DNA of 64,000 nucleotides, taken from the NCBI GenBank assembly GCA_025667525.1, contig CM046882.1, forward strand, positions 211,528,592 to 211,592,591, read 5' to 3'. Source of the stretch: Glebionis coronaria (lineage: Eukaryota > Streptophyta > Magnoliopsida > Asterales > Asteraceae). Of the stretch, positions 34,642 to 45,828 are shown one piece after another. A program made the position numbers and the translations under genes. A model generated the notes under the pieces. It ran no database searches, had not been told where the DNA came from, and was given only the letters and a program-made list of their open reading frames with translations. Every line of letters begins with the position of its first letter. The first letter of the stretch is position 1.

Positions 34642-36864
34642 CTAACTTCCTCCAAAATCAATCACGCATGCTCGGAGCATGTCCTCCATCGTCTGAATAG
34701 TGCGTTCACTCTGGCCATCAGTCTCCGGGTGATAAGCCGTGCTCAAACTCAATTCAGTGCCCATCGCACGTTGAAGCGATTTCCAAAATTCCGAAGTAAA
34801 CCTACTATCGCGATCCGAAATGATCGATAAAGGTACTCCATGTCTGCAAACGATCTCCTTCACGTACACACTAGCCAGCTTCTCCATACTGTCCGTCTTC
34901 TTCATAGGTAAGAAATGAGCAGATTTCATCAATCTATCCACTATTACCCAAATCATATCACATCCACTAGGAGTTCTGGGTAAACCCGTCACGAAATCCA
35001 TAGCGATTCTCTCCCATTTCCATTCTGGGATCTCTGGTTGTACCAACAACCCAGACGGCTTCTTATGTTTGTCTTTAACCTTCGCACAAGTCAAACACTT
35101 ACTAACGTAACGAGCAATATCCGCCTTCATATTCGGCCACCAATAGACTTTCTTCAGGTCATGATACATTTTATCCGATCCAGGATGTATCGAGTACTTC
35201 GACTTATGAGACTCGTTCATAACCAAATCTCGTACTCCAGGCTTTCCTTCCTCGGATGGACACAACGGTAACCAAATCCGATTCTCGAAATATCTCAGCC
35301 CGTCTGACCTAATCACAAAAAGAGGTTTCAACATTCTTCCCAAGTTCTCAGCATCAACATTCTCTTTCATTAATCCCCTCTCTTGAGCCTTCAGTATTGT
35401 TTCGGTTAAATCAACACTCTCAATCATCACTAAAGCTCTGACTCTCAAAGGTTTCTCTCGATCCTTCCTACTAAGTGCATCCGCTACAACATTCGCCTTA
35501 CCAGGATGGTAGCGAATTTCACAGTCATAGTCACTCAGTAATTCTACCCATCGTCTCTGTCTCATGTTCAACTCCTTCTGGTCTAAAATGTGCTGCAAAG
35601 TCTTGTGGTCGGTGAATACAACACACTTCGTCCCATACAAATAATGTCTCCACAATTTCAATGCAAAAACCACAGCTCCTAATTCCAAATCATGCGTCGT
35701 GTAGTTCACTTCATTCTTCCTCAACTGTCTCGACGCGTAAGCAATCACCTTCTCACGCTGCATCAACACAGCTCCATAACCCTTACGAGATGCGTCACAA
35801 TACACTACAAAGTCTTCGGTTCCTTCAGGTAATGACAATATCGGCGCAAAACATAACTTGTCCTTGAGCGTTTTGAAAGCGAATTCTTCCTCATCTCCCC
35901 ATTCATATACCCTATTCTTCTCGGTAAGCTTTGTCAATGGCTTCGCAATCAACGAAAATCCTTCAATGAATCTCAGATAATACCCAGCTAAACCAAGGAA
36001 TTGTCCAACTTCAGTCGGTGTTGTCGGTGCTGACCATTCCCTGATCGCTTCGACCTTGGCAGGATCCACGCGAACTCCTTTGCTATCAACTACGTGACCA
36101 AGGAATTGCACAGACTCTAACCAAAACTCACACTTCGAGAACTTCGCATACAGCTTCTCTCTCTTCAGCAGATCCAATATCTTTCTCAGGTGCTTCTCGT
36201 GCTCTTCCTTACTCGTAGAGTAAATAAGAATATCGTCAATAAAAACAATGACAAACTTATCTAGATACGGCTTGCATACTCGATTCATAAGGTCCATGAA
36301 TACAGCAGGCGCGTTTGTCAACCCAAACGACATCACTCGAAATTCGAAGTGTCCATACCGCATACGAAAGGCAGTTATAGGAATATCCTCCTCTCTCACA
36401 CGCAGTTGATGATACCCTGACCTCAGGTCGATCTTTGAGTATACACAGGAACCTTGCAATTGGTCAAACAAATCGTCAATCCTCGGCAATGGATACCGAT
36501 TCTTAACCGTCAGCTTGTTGAGTTCTCTATAGTCAATACACATCCGAAATGACCCATCTTTCTTCTTCACAAACAACACTGGCGCTCCCCATGGTGACGA
36601 GCTTGGTCTAATAAATCCCTTATCCATTAACTCCTTCAGTTGATCCGATAACTCCTTTAACTTGGATGGTGCTAATCGATAGGGCGCACGCGCAACTGGT
36701 GCAGCTCCCGGCACCAAATCGATTCGAAACTCGACCTCACGGGTGGGTGGTAAACCCGGCAACTCGTCTGGAAAGACTTCCGGATATTCACAGATTACAG
36801 GTACCTCTTCAATCCTCGCCTCTAAGTCACCATCACTAGAAACTTGTGCCAAAAACACATCGCA
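34642..36864 (-). pseudogene. Element E reverse transcriptase, RNase H and integrase core
   Basis: A 738-codon open frame on the minus strand (first Met at 36858). Reverse transcriptase: [46 protein letters not shown] and [13 protein letters not shown] with the catalytic Asp pair. RNase [45 protein letters not shown]. Integrase: [13 protein letters not shown] and CLTCAKVK (zinc part), [22 protein letters not shown] and GQSERT (DD35E). It ends at TAG 34642-34644, where TGG (Trp) is expected, one G-to-A change. All catalytic residues I could check are present. Confidence 0.95.
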
Positions 36865-37599
36865 TCAATCTTCTACATACTTCATCATTTTCAAACAAGA
36901 GATCACCTTCAAACGAGAAGTGCATTCATCTCCCTTCACAGTCAAGACTTTATTCCTCAACGGGATCTGAACTAATCTCTCTCCACAGACGATCACGGCA
37001 CTATACGCCATCAGCCAATCCATTCCCACGATCACATCAAACGATCCTAGCTCTATGGGCATTAAGTTGATTTCAAAAGAGTAATTTCCTAACTTCAAGG
37101 TCCACCCTTTCAGTATAGAATTTGTACTAAAGATTTTCCCATCGGCTAACTCCACGTTATAACTAGTCGTTAACAATACCGGTTTTCTATCGATATGACG
37201 ACTAAATTTAACATCTACGAAACTCTTGTCGGAACCAGAATCAAACAAAATACTAGCATAACAAGCGTCTAGCAAAAACGTATCGGTAACCACGTTAGGA
37301 CCTTGTGGTTTATCAACCGTCCCTACTTGATACACGGCAGCAGCATTGTTACCTCCTTGCTTGTTCCCAACCTTCGGGCAATTTCCTTGCTTATGTCCTC
37401 TTTCTCCACATCCATAACAACCCATCACTCTCGTAGCATTCGCCCCAGTGGCTACTCCCTTTGTTCGGCAATCTGACATCCTGTGACCCGCTTTTCCACA
37501 TTTGCCGCACGCAGGTGGGCAACTCCCTACATGGTACAAGTTGCATCGACCACAGTGGGGATTCACCTTCGCTCCTCTGGGGTTTGTAACAGCTCTCAT
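36865..37599 (-). pseudogene. Element E nucleocapsid and protease
   Basis: Same frame as gag and pol. Two CCHC knuckles, CGKCGKAGHRMSDC and CYGCGERGHKQGNC, are preceded by CGRCNLYHVGSC. Protease: ILFDSGSDKSFV (catalytic Asp) and FDVIVGMDWL. The frame ends in TGA at 36865-36867; the reading resumes seven codons later in the same frame, so this is a point stop, plausibly CGA to TGA. Confidence 0.93.
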
Positions 37600-38406
37600 C
37601 CCGTCATTCCTTCGCTGGTTGAACTGCTGATTGCGGTTCTAACCCTGGTTAGTACGGTTTCCACCTCGGATTTGACCCTGGGATTGATTGCTCTGAGCCG
37701 CCTCCCACTTCCTCTTATTTCCTTCAGCAATGAAGTTCTTCTTGTCTTGGAGTTTGACATCCATCAACGTGTGAGCCATTTGGACCGCTTCATCAAACGA
37801 CCCAGGCTTAGATGAAGTCGTCTCACCCTTGATATTACTGGACAGTCCTTTGATGTATTGTTTCATCTTCTTGCTATCATCGGCAAAGGCCTCGGGACAC
37901 AAAAGACTTAATTCATTAAACCTCCTGGTGTAAGCAGTGATATCATTGTTTCTCAAAGTCAGGTGCCTCAACTCATCTTCCAACTGACCCAGCTCCTCTT
38001 CAGGACAGAACTTCTTGGTCAAAAGAGCCTTAGTAGCAGTCCAAGTTCTTGCATTCGCTACTGCTAACCCAACAGTGGCTACTTGGATGTTCCACCAACT
38101 CAATGCGTCGTCAAGAAAAGTAGCAGCCGCAAACTTGACCTTGTTCGCCTCTGAACAACCACTAATCTCAAAAGTACTCTCGACCTTTTCTAACCATCTC
38201 CTGAGTTCTAGAGCTCCACCAGTTCCACGAAATTGCGTGGGACCGCATTTCATAAAACTAGAGTAAGTGCACTCTCTCGGGGCTTGTTGTCTCCCCACAT
38301 TTCTGCCTTGGTCTGAGTTTCTCTCTGCTCGATCTGCTTCTAGCACATTCGCAATGGCTTCCTGAATCATGGTGTTCACACGGGTTGCTGTTAGTTTTGG
38401 AGGCAT
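37600..38406 (-). pseudogene. Element E gag, matrix/capsid part
   Basis: Starts MPPKLTATRVNTMIQEAIAN at 38406 on the minus strand. The capsid-like core has FMKCGPTQFRGTGGA, LRRWLEKVESTFEISGC, ALSWWNIQV and KKFCPEEELGQLEDELRHL, all usual for Ty3/gypsy gag. A TAG at 37639-37641 interrupts the Gln/Asn/Gly-rich linker before the knuckles; CAG is the likely original. Frame continues into 36865-37599. Confidence 0.93.
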
Positions 38407-38766
38407 GGTGCGTTCTCAAATACACCTCTCTACAAAGACAGGGAAAATAGAAAAACAATGTAAGTATACACATCAAGATTAAGATGGATTTCTCTTTAAA
38501 GACATAATAATAAATACAACGACACATCGTTACAAAGTTACTAATATTCATCAATTCACATCACAAAAGAGCAAATTAAAGACATATCACAGATCATGAA
38601 AAGTAAACATGGATTGTATTGATAATCAACCAAAATGTGACAAGTATTGCCACTACAACCATTCACCATAAAACTTAAGTCCTCAAGTTTTTCGTCACAA
38701 TGCCATCATACAAAAGTCTAAAATAGTTCTATTGCAACGATCAAAGATAAAATACAATACAAGCAA
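38407..38766 (-). other. Element E spacer between the extra ORF and gag
   Basis: About 360 nt with no gene or convincing splice signals. The extra ORF and gag are in the same frame across it, but several stops intervene. Confidence 0.55.
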
Positions 38767-39858
38767 CTAGTCATGTGGTGATCCACACGACCTCTTGGAT
38801 GGTGGTTCATCATCATCCTCCTCAGGTTCTTCGTCGCTATCTTACTCGTTCACTTCATCCATCTTCCTCTTTCCTTTGTCATTCGGCCCACATTCAGTCG
38901 CCTTCCTCGTCCCAGAAGTGGACCCACAGTTAACCGCTACATGATTTCCTATAGTGATACAAACACCTCTGGCAGGTGGCTGGACCATGAAGTCATTAGC
39001 TTCCATTTCCAAGTCGTCCACAAATCTCCAATCTGGGGGCAAGGATGCTCTCACTCGATGCTCCCAACTCTGCATCCTAGTCAATCTCGCTTGATCTTCC
39101 CTAACTCGATCAAGACTGGTGCTCAAGTTCGCTATCATCGATCTCAGACTGTTGATATCACTCTTGTTTGCATTTCCATCAAACTCAATCCTTGAAGTTC
39201 TTGCCAAAAGCCTTTTGTGTGTCCTTTCATTCTTATCAAACCTCTTAATTACCCTGGTCTCCACCACAAACCTCTCATACATCAACCTATCCATCCTCCT
39301 CAAACGACCCTCGGGGTCCCAATAGTGTCTTGGTCTCGGAAAATAGACCCTCGCGATATTCTCATGAATAGATTGTGATTTAGAGGAATTGCTGGATTCT
39401 GCACCACTCCCATTACTTACTCGAACAAACCCTGGCACTGTCCTCAGGTAGTCCTTACAATTGTCCATCGGGCGACGAAAGGGTTGCTGCTCATATCGGT
39501 CGGTCGGAGGCACTTCATAACCCTTTGGCGAATTTGGAGATTGAAATAATTCAGGTTCGGTCTGACCGACAGCATTCTCGAGAATTCCATCATCCACCGG
39601 TTCCTCGGGCTCTTCCTCAGAATCCTCACTACCATCGCTACTGATACTGAAGTTGTCCACGTCACTTTTGTCACTGTCATTTCCCGGCTCTACCGCTTCT
39701 TCTGGAGCGATCCATCCATTGTCATTATTCGGCGGGTTCGGAGGAAACAGTCCCCCTTCTTGTCCTACGACGTAATCATCTCCATTTCCGTTAGGCGGTA
39801 CCTCGGCCATTCCTGCAATAACAGAGAATTTTGGAGGGTACGTAAGATTACTATGCAA
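38767..39858 (-). pseudogene. Element E extra ORF upstream of gag
   Basis: 338 codons are open on the minus strand from 39858 to a TAA at 38842-38844. The same frame continues with a Glu/Asp-rich tail (DSDEEPEEDDDEPPSKR) to TAG at 38767-38769, so the TAA is probably a later point stop. The first conserved Met may be MAEVPPNGNGDDY rather than MHSNL. Features in order: Pro/Asn/Gly-rich start, a Ser/Glu/Asp-rich acidic stretch, RVYFPRPRHYWDPEGRL, a basic region around DKNERTHKRLLARTSRIEF, a heptad-like helix (NSLRSMIANLSTSLDRVRED), and a basic KGKRKM tail. I do not recognise a family. It occupies the place between primer site and gag where chromoviruses normally have no gene. Confidence 0.65.
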
Positions 39859-40181
39859 TATTTATAAATACATGCATGCAAATGCAATGCAAAGGTGGTA
39901 CACATGCCCAAAATGCGATAATATGATGCTCATACATAAGTAATACAAGAATTACGGTATCGGTTACTCCACGTATAATTTCAACGTTTACATATAGTAG
40001 TTCCATATCTACGTAATAAATACCCACATATATACTTCAACTCAAAAGTATACATCAATACCATAAATACAAAAATAAACCTTACCGGAGCCATACAGGA
40101 TAGTTATGTGCGCTTGGACAATTTCTTACGACACCAAAAGTTATAGTTTAGGAATTTTCAAAACGACCTAGTTCTCTATAA
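39859..40181 (-). other. Leader of element E
   Basis: AT-rich, about 320 nt between the primer site and the extra ORF. I see no gene or repeat in it. Confidence 0.6.
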
Positions 40182-40200
40182 CTCATGGCTCTGATTACCA
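40182..40200 (-). other. Primer binding site of element E
   Basis: TGGTAATCAGAGCCATGAG on the minus strand, three bases after the LTR end. Compared with the usual TGGTATCAGAGCCATG it carries one extra A, which would bulge in the primer duplex. Confidence 0.85.
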
Positions 40201-40203
40201 ATC

Positions 40204-42990
40204 TCTAACACCCCACCAAATGCTATGCGCAGCGGAACTACAACATTTGGGTGCTAGGCAGTTATCATTGCACACAAGATATATCGAACGACTCCAAAGA
40301 GACGTCAAAGTTTGAACTTAAATTTTAAAATTGTTAAAAAGTTACATGTCTACGGTTTTCCAACCCCAAATGATACAACAGAGTTTGCGTTTCGGTCCCC
40401 ATGAATCTCAACCCCAAAAGTTACAGTTTTCACAACAACAAGACATAAAGTTTAAAAATGTTCAAGTAATAATGGGCGGAAAAACAAGTAGACTCCAAGC
40501 CCCACACACAACTTCCATCCAATGCATGCTCCATGCTACACTTCATCGGTTACCTGAAACACATGCTAAATTTGGTCAACAAAAACGTTGAGTGGAATTC
40601 ATAGGTTTTACAATTCATTTTGAACATATGTGTAATAAAACCATTCACGATCATTCATAGACTTGTCGATCAAAAAATCTATATTCAAGGTTCGGACAAT
40701 TGTGTTTAAGCTCATGACACTAAACCGTTAACTCAATCACCCGCATAATAATTACCGGTGTGATTCAGATGAAACCAGTGCCCCTACTAAGGCATCAGTT
40801 GCAATTATACCTTATCTCTTATCACAAATTATCTGTCCGCAAGGGGTATCAACGTACTAGCCCTCGTCTCGGATAGGGTAGTCAACCCCATAGTACTATC
40901 ACTTTGTATAAGCGGCTATTTCTAATCCACGCTAGGACTAAACAATAGTTAATAGTTCATGAAATTAGGGCCTTTTGCAACTAGGTACTCAACACAGTTT
41001 CAAAGGCAACATTCGGGTCCAACAATCATTCATGACATATGTTCATTTTGAAAACTATCATGCATTTCACTCGCGGGTAAAACAATTTAAAATAATAATA
41101 AGCGAGACTATAAATTCACACCTTATATAACAAGTAGTCGATAATTCGAGTGGCGGTCACTGACGACGATGAGGATGCCTGGGTAAATCAACACCTATCA
41201 AACCAATAACGCGTAATGAGTAATCTCATCTATAAACCTTAAGGTACTGTATATAATACATACATATTAGTCACTTGTGATAATTACAACTCACACCAAA
41301 AACAAAACAAACAAGTGTAACTCGTTTTATACCATTCGTTCATGTTATTAACGTTATTCATTTTTACGCATTTTTCGCCGATACTTACCAAAAGTACGGA
41401 ATGTTTTACTAGACTTAAACCTCTTTATAAAAATTGAGAAAATTCTCAAAAATACCTTATGACCTTTAGAAAACACATATTTAATCCCATTCAAATTTTT
41501 CGCTTTTACGACCCGTTACTCAACACTTTACCAAAACTACGTTTTTCGGACTGAAATTGTACTTTTACCAAGTCGGACTCATTTGACCCGTTTAAAATAC
41601 TCCATTGACCCATTTGACACCTAAGTCTTATAATAGACTCAAATATGCAGGTTTGAGACCAAAAATCAACCCTTGACCATTTACCAAACTATACCTATAG
41701 TCCTCGGGATTTGACCTAAAACCAAGCATAATTTCGGATTATGACAGTTTTCATCTCCCGATACACGAATTTCAAAACATCGTAACTTTTGACTCGTTAG
41801 GAGTCGTAAGCTCTATCTTATACCAAATCGAAGCTAAGAAGACACTCTACAACTAAATCCTAACCACAAGACCTGTTTACAAAATAATTTTTACGAAAAC
41901 ACCTCAAACTTTCTGCCTAAAATCACCTATACCAAAATCATCCCAACGCTCGTTTTCAAACCCATTTATCAACAATAGACATCAACCTAAGTAATCTTAA
42001 TCATACTCAAACACCATAATCAGTCCTAAACCCCTATTAATCAAAATCATCATAAAACCCAATCACAAAAATAAACATGCAAATGGTTTTACCCATTTAA
42101 AAACATGTAAAAACAAGTATACATACAATATCCATCATCAAAACAACAACCACCATGATCCCCCAAACACCCCCCTTGTGCCGTGGGGTTTGGGTGATCA
42201 AAACCCATCAACCAAATTGATTTTGGTTGATTTGTTTAGTGATTTAACATCATCCATACATGAATTAAACATGCAAATGCCTAATTAACATCAAAATAAA
42301 CTTTTGAAAAATCTTTAATTTTTGGAAAAATTCATGTTAATGCATGTTAGATTAAACCATGGATTAACACTTACAAAAGGTTTTTAAGATGTGGTCTTTA
42401 ATTAGAATTAATCAAAACCAAGAAAAATTGAAGGTGGTGGTGGTTTGGTGGTGTTTGGCCGGTGGCCTATAGAGAGAAAAGAGAGGGTGGCGAAAATTTT
42501 TGGGGTAAAAATGTTTAGTGTGTGTCCCACTTGTCATTTTTGTAAAATGGGAGGGACCTTGGGTGCAATATAGGCTTTCTTTTGTCCTTAAGCAAAAACG
42601 ACATTATAAGTTTACGGGATTGACTCACTAGTCATTTTTGAAAATTTTATGGGAGTCGGGGATCATCCCGAACACTCCAAAATATTTTTAGGACACTTTA
42701 AATGTACCCGGAAAGCAATAAAACTCACCCGACTCGACTTAACACGAACCGAAAGTATAATTCTCGAAAAATTACAATATCGCTAAAACGACAATAATCA
42801 TAGAAATTTGGGCATCCATCGGGATCGTATTCGTCATCGTCCTTCTTAAATCGTCAATCGTCAAAATTATAACCTCGAATATCGGTTTCAACCAAAATGA
42901 TAAAATATATAGCAAATAAAATTTATTAAAAATTTCAAAAATAAGCGTAATTTAGGGTAATGTAAGTGACCTCGGTTCTAGGGTATCACA
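40204..42990 (-). mobile_element. 5' LTR of element E (2787 bp)
   Basis: Near-identical partner of 31116-33898, with scattered substitutions and a few single-base indels. Ends TGTGATACCC at 42990 (minus-strand start) and GTGTTAGA at 40204. Confidence 0.94.
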
Positions 42991-42995
42991 AAACA
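42991..42995. repeat. Target-site duplication of element E, right copy
   Basis: AAACA, same as 31111-31115. Confidence 0.9.
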
Positions 42996-43265
42996 TTTCT
43001 ATCGCAATAACATACAAACATTTCCATCGCAATAACAGTCAAACATTTCCATTGTAATAGCAATGCCTATCGCAATAACCACCATGTCGCAATGTCAATG
43101 GATCGCAATGTCCAACGCAATACATATATACCGCATTGTCTATCTATCGCAATACAGTCACCATCGCAATGTCACTATCCATCGCAATACCAAAACCATC
43201 GCAATACCAAACCATCGCAATGTCACTAGTGACATGTCGCAATGAGCATCGTAATGTTCATCACA
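42996..43265. repeat. Array of TCGCAAT words (ATTGCGA on the D strand)
   Basis: By eye about thirteen exact CGCAAT copies plus several with one change (TCGTAAT, TCACAAT), spaced roughly 12-25 bp, with unrelated spacers. With the left part at 30990-31115 there are about sixteen exact copies. The spacing and spacer lengths vary, so it is not a simple tandem satellite. Confidence 0.85.
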
Positions 43266-43520
43266 ATATAGGGCGGATATTTCGATGCAAACCTTTTAGG
43301 TTCAATTACGGGTTCGATACAAGGATTTAAGCAAAACCATTCAGAACCTAAGTTTATATAAGCTATTTGAACGAATCCCCTCAATCAATTTCATCTTTCA
43401 TAACACTTTAAAATTCGAAACCCTAATCTTAATAGAACGAGATAAAGGGGGCGTTTTTAATGATTAACACAAGTGATAAACAGAGATAAGCATGTATTGA
43501 TTAATACCAAGATATATACG
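42996..43520 (-). other. Element D spacer, right part, with short-word array and TATA-like site
   Basis: Continues the D spacer after E. From 42996 to about 43265 lies the main part of the TCGCAAT array. From 43266 to 43520 there is AT-rich unique sequence with no gene. On the minus strand CTTATATAAAC near 43353-43364 resembles a plant TATA box about 0.8 kb (host coordinates) upstream of the extra ORF's ATG. Confidence 0.65.
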
Positions 43521-43525
43521 ATAAT
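43521..43525. repeat. Target-site duplication of element F, left copy
   Basis: ATAAT, identical to 63398-63402. Confidence 0.9.
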
Positions 43526-43986
43526 TGATAGGTGTGAAAACACCCATCCTTTTACCACTTATTTCTGGCTAAAACAAGACCAAAACACGTATTTAATATC
43601 ATTTGTTTGGAATTATGCGTGGTTTTTGTGTTTATTGTGTTTTCAGAGTCAACCGGATGAATATTGAAGAAAACATGGGATTCCACGGGTTTTATCGAAG
43701 AAAAAGACTCAAGACGAAGTCTATTGTCCAAAAGATGCAAAAGATTTGAAGTCATTGTGCCTATTTGAAGATTTATCGAAGAAAAGGGCCAAAGATTGAA
43801 GATTCATATATGTCGAAGAACTCGAGTCTATTAAACAAAAGATTATAAGACGAGTTGGAATTATTCACCGACACTTCTCAAAATACAAAGTCGGAAACGT
43901 TTATTTAAAGAAACGTAAAGACTAAAGAAGAAAGAAGAAAAGAAGCCCAAAAACAAAGCCCATTCACAAGCCCACAATCACACGCC

Positions 43987-43994
43987 TATAAATA
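43987..43994 (+). promoter_or_regulatory. TATA box in the 5' LTR of F
   Basis: TATAAATA in a CCTATAAATAGG context, followed within 50-120 bp by pyrimidine-rich sequence and AGAGAGAGAAAG typical of plant 5' leaders. The 3' LTR has the same at 62130-62137. Confidence 0.75.
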
Positions 43995-44539
43995 GGACTT
44001 CACTTCACCATTTTAGAGACGAGTTAGTTTTAGTTAGTTTTAGTTTTTTATTTTTCTCTAGTTTTAGAGAGAGAAAGTTCTCAACTTTCTCTCACTAAGT
44101 TTTCATCTCTCTTTCTTTTAATCTTTCAAGATTAAAACTTTGTATTGTTAATTTCATTAATCAAGTTTAAATTTAAGCTTTTAATCTTTAATCTCTTTCT
44201 ACCTTTCTTTGATTTTGGTCCACTTTTGGTATGAATTACTTATGATCCGTGTTGTTCATCTATGTTTTCGTGCTTAAAAAGTTAATCTTTTTATGTTTAT
44301 TTAAGTTCTCATATGAATAAGCTTTAAGATCTTTGTGCTTATTGGCTTATTTATTTGTTTAGCTTATTTACCTTTTTAAAAGTTTTTTTAAAAATGTTCA
44401 TCTCTTTATTGTTTGATTTAAAAGTTGTTTATTTGAAGTTTAGATAGGTTTTTATTTGAGCTTATTTGATTCGATTCATTTTAGATTCGTGCTAGTTTTG
44501 GTGTTGGCTTATTCCCATAGCTTATTTCCTTAGCTTTAT

Positions 44540-44945
44540 TTTCGGATCAACAGAGTTATCGGAAAGGGTAAAGCCCTTTTCCGACCACGTATTCCGACCA
44601 CACCACACCCCTTATTCCGATCGTTTGATCGGAAAAGGGTTTATGATTATTCCGATTGTAGGCTTTTCAGATATTCCGATTTGATGTTTTGTTGAGCATT
44701 CTGATTAGAACCATTTTCCCATCATTCCGATAAGGGTATTTTTAGCTTATTCCGATTAGCCTTTCCGATAGCACATTCCGATTGGTGCTTGTTTCCACAT
44801 TCCGATTGGACCCATTTCCCTTGTATTCCGATCATTGTTTCCGATTTGCCCTATTCCGATTCCATTAGTCCGACCACGTGTGGTTTTAATATTCCGATAG
44901 GGTTAGTTTTTAATATTCCGATTAAGGCGCTTTAGATATTCCGAT
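44540..44945. repeat. Array of ATTCCGAT words in the 5' LTR of F
   Basis: By eye about eighteen TTCCGA cores in some 400 bp, two of them inverted (TCGGAA), spaced about 15-30 bp by unrelated sequence. The copy in the 3' LTR lies at 62700-63086 and has lost several cores by C/T or similar changes. Confidence 0.88.
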
Positions 44946-45258
44946 TTAGCCATTTTCCAATTGTTTAATTTCTTGTTTTTGCAAAGTTTCAAGTTTTAGA
45001 TTTACTAAGTGTTCAAGTATTTTTCTAATATAGTCTTTAAGTTTTCAAACATTTAGTTTTAACTTGTCAATTTAGTTTAATCTTTTAAAGCTTTAATTTT
45101 ACTCTTCGACACTTACTTATTTGTTATTAGTTCAAAATAGATAAACAAACCAACACCTTTTTATTAACCAAGAACAAATCATTTCACTTTGAGCTGTGAT
45201 CAATTCGAGAGGAGATATCGAGAAACGAACTTTCAACTAGTAAAATCTTTGTATCAAA

Positions 45259-45276
45259 TGGCGCCGCTGTCGGCTC
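45259..45276 (+). other. Primer binding site of element F
   Basis: TGGCGCCGCTGTCGGCTC two bases after the 5' LTR end. The TGGCGCCG start is characteristic of the Athila/Tat group; the rest has drifted from the usual GTTGCCGGGG. Confidence 0.82.
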
Positions 45277-45494
45277 TTCTCGTTAAGATTAACAGTTTTT
45301 TGTGAGAACTTGGATTTTGGGATCCGTTCACCGTGAACGTTACTTTTTCATAAAAACTTTCAAAAACCCTAAAAAAATATAAAATTTTCAAAAATCCTAA
45401 AAAATATAAAATTTTCAAAAATACAAAAAAAAATTAAAAAACCATAAAAACCAAAAATATTTCTTGTTTGCTTTGTTAGTTCTTTTGTAGGTGC
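45277..45494 (+). other. Leader of element F with A-rich repeats
   Basis: Between 45360 and 45435 a unit of about 28 bp (TATAAAATTTTCAAAAATCC-like) is repeated two to three times. No gene. Confidence 0.65.
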
Positions 45495-45828
45495 ATGCAT
45501 ACACGATCCACGTCTTATCAAGAGCCCGAGCCTCTCGAAGACTTAGACATGGCCGGTGTACAAAACAACAACAATAACCCACCTCTCAACAACAATTATA
45601 ACAACAACAATAACAACCCACCACTCAACAACAATAATAACAAGAACAATGAACCTCTACCGGATAAACGCCCGATGATTGAACTTCTGCAAGCACATGT
45701 AGATGGCAACAATGATCCAATTGTCATACTCGCGATTGCAGCCAACAACTTTGAGCTCAAATCCGGCTTTATTAAGATGGTCTCTGCTCAACCATTGTTG
45801 AGGCGTACCATTGATGATCCACATGACC
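45495..45828 (+). pseudogene. Element F gag, N-terminal piece
   Basis: Starts MHTRSTSYQEPEPLEDLDMA, then an Asn-rich low-complexity stretch encoded by AAC/AAT repeats, then NNFELKSGFIKMVSAQPLL, which in Athila elements begins the conserved gag region. It stops at the G insertion at 45828/45829. The apparent end about 10 codons later is LTR sequence of G. The continuation is at 55227. Confidence 0.85.
45824..45828. repeat. Target-site duplication of element G, left copy
   Basis: TGACC here against GGACC at 55222-55226, four of five identical. Counting TGACC once restores the F gag frame. Confidence 0.8.

Larger units (their letters stand above)
31116..42990 (-). mobile_element. Element E, complete 11.9-kb chromovirus
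   Basis: LTRs 31116-33898 and 40204-42990, polypurine tract beside the left LTR and primer site beside the right, flanked by a perfect AAACA TSD. On the minus strand it carries an extra ORF, then gag, protease, RT, RNase H, integrase and chromodomain in one frame, broken by only three stops and one small deletion. The C-terminal chromodomain and long LTRs place it with the Tekay-like chromoviruses. It lies inside the short-word array of D. Confidence 0.95.
43526..45256 (+). mobile_element. 5' LTR of element F (1731 bp)
   Basis: TGATAGGTGTGAAAACACCC to TTTGTATCA, matched by 61669-63397. It contains a TATA box at 43987-43994, a CT-rich tract after it, and the TTCCGA array at 44540-44945. No gene. 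Confidence 0.95.
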
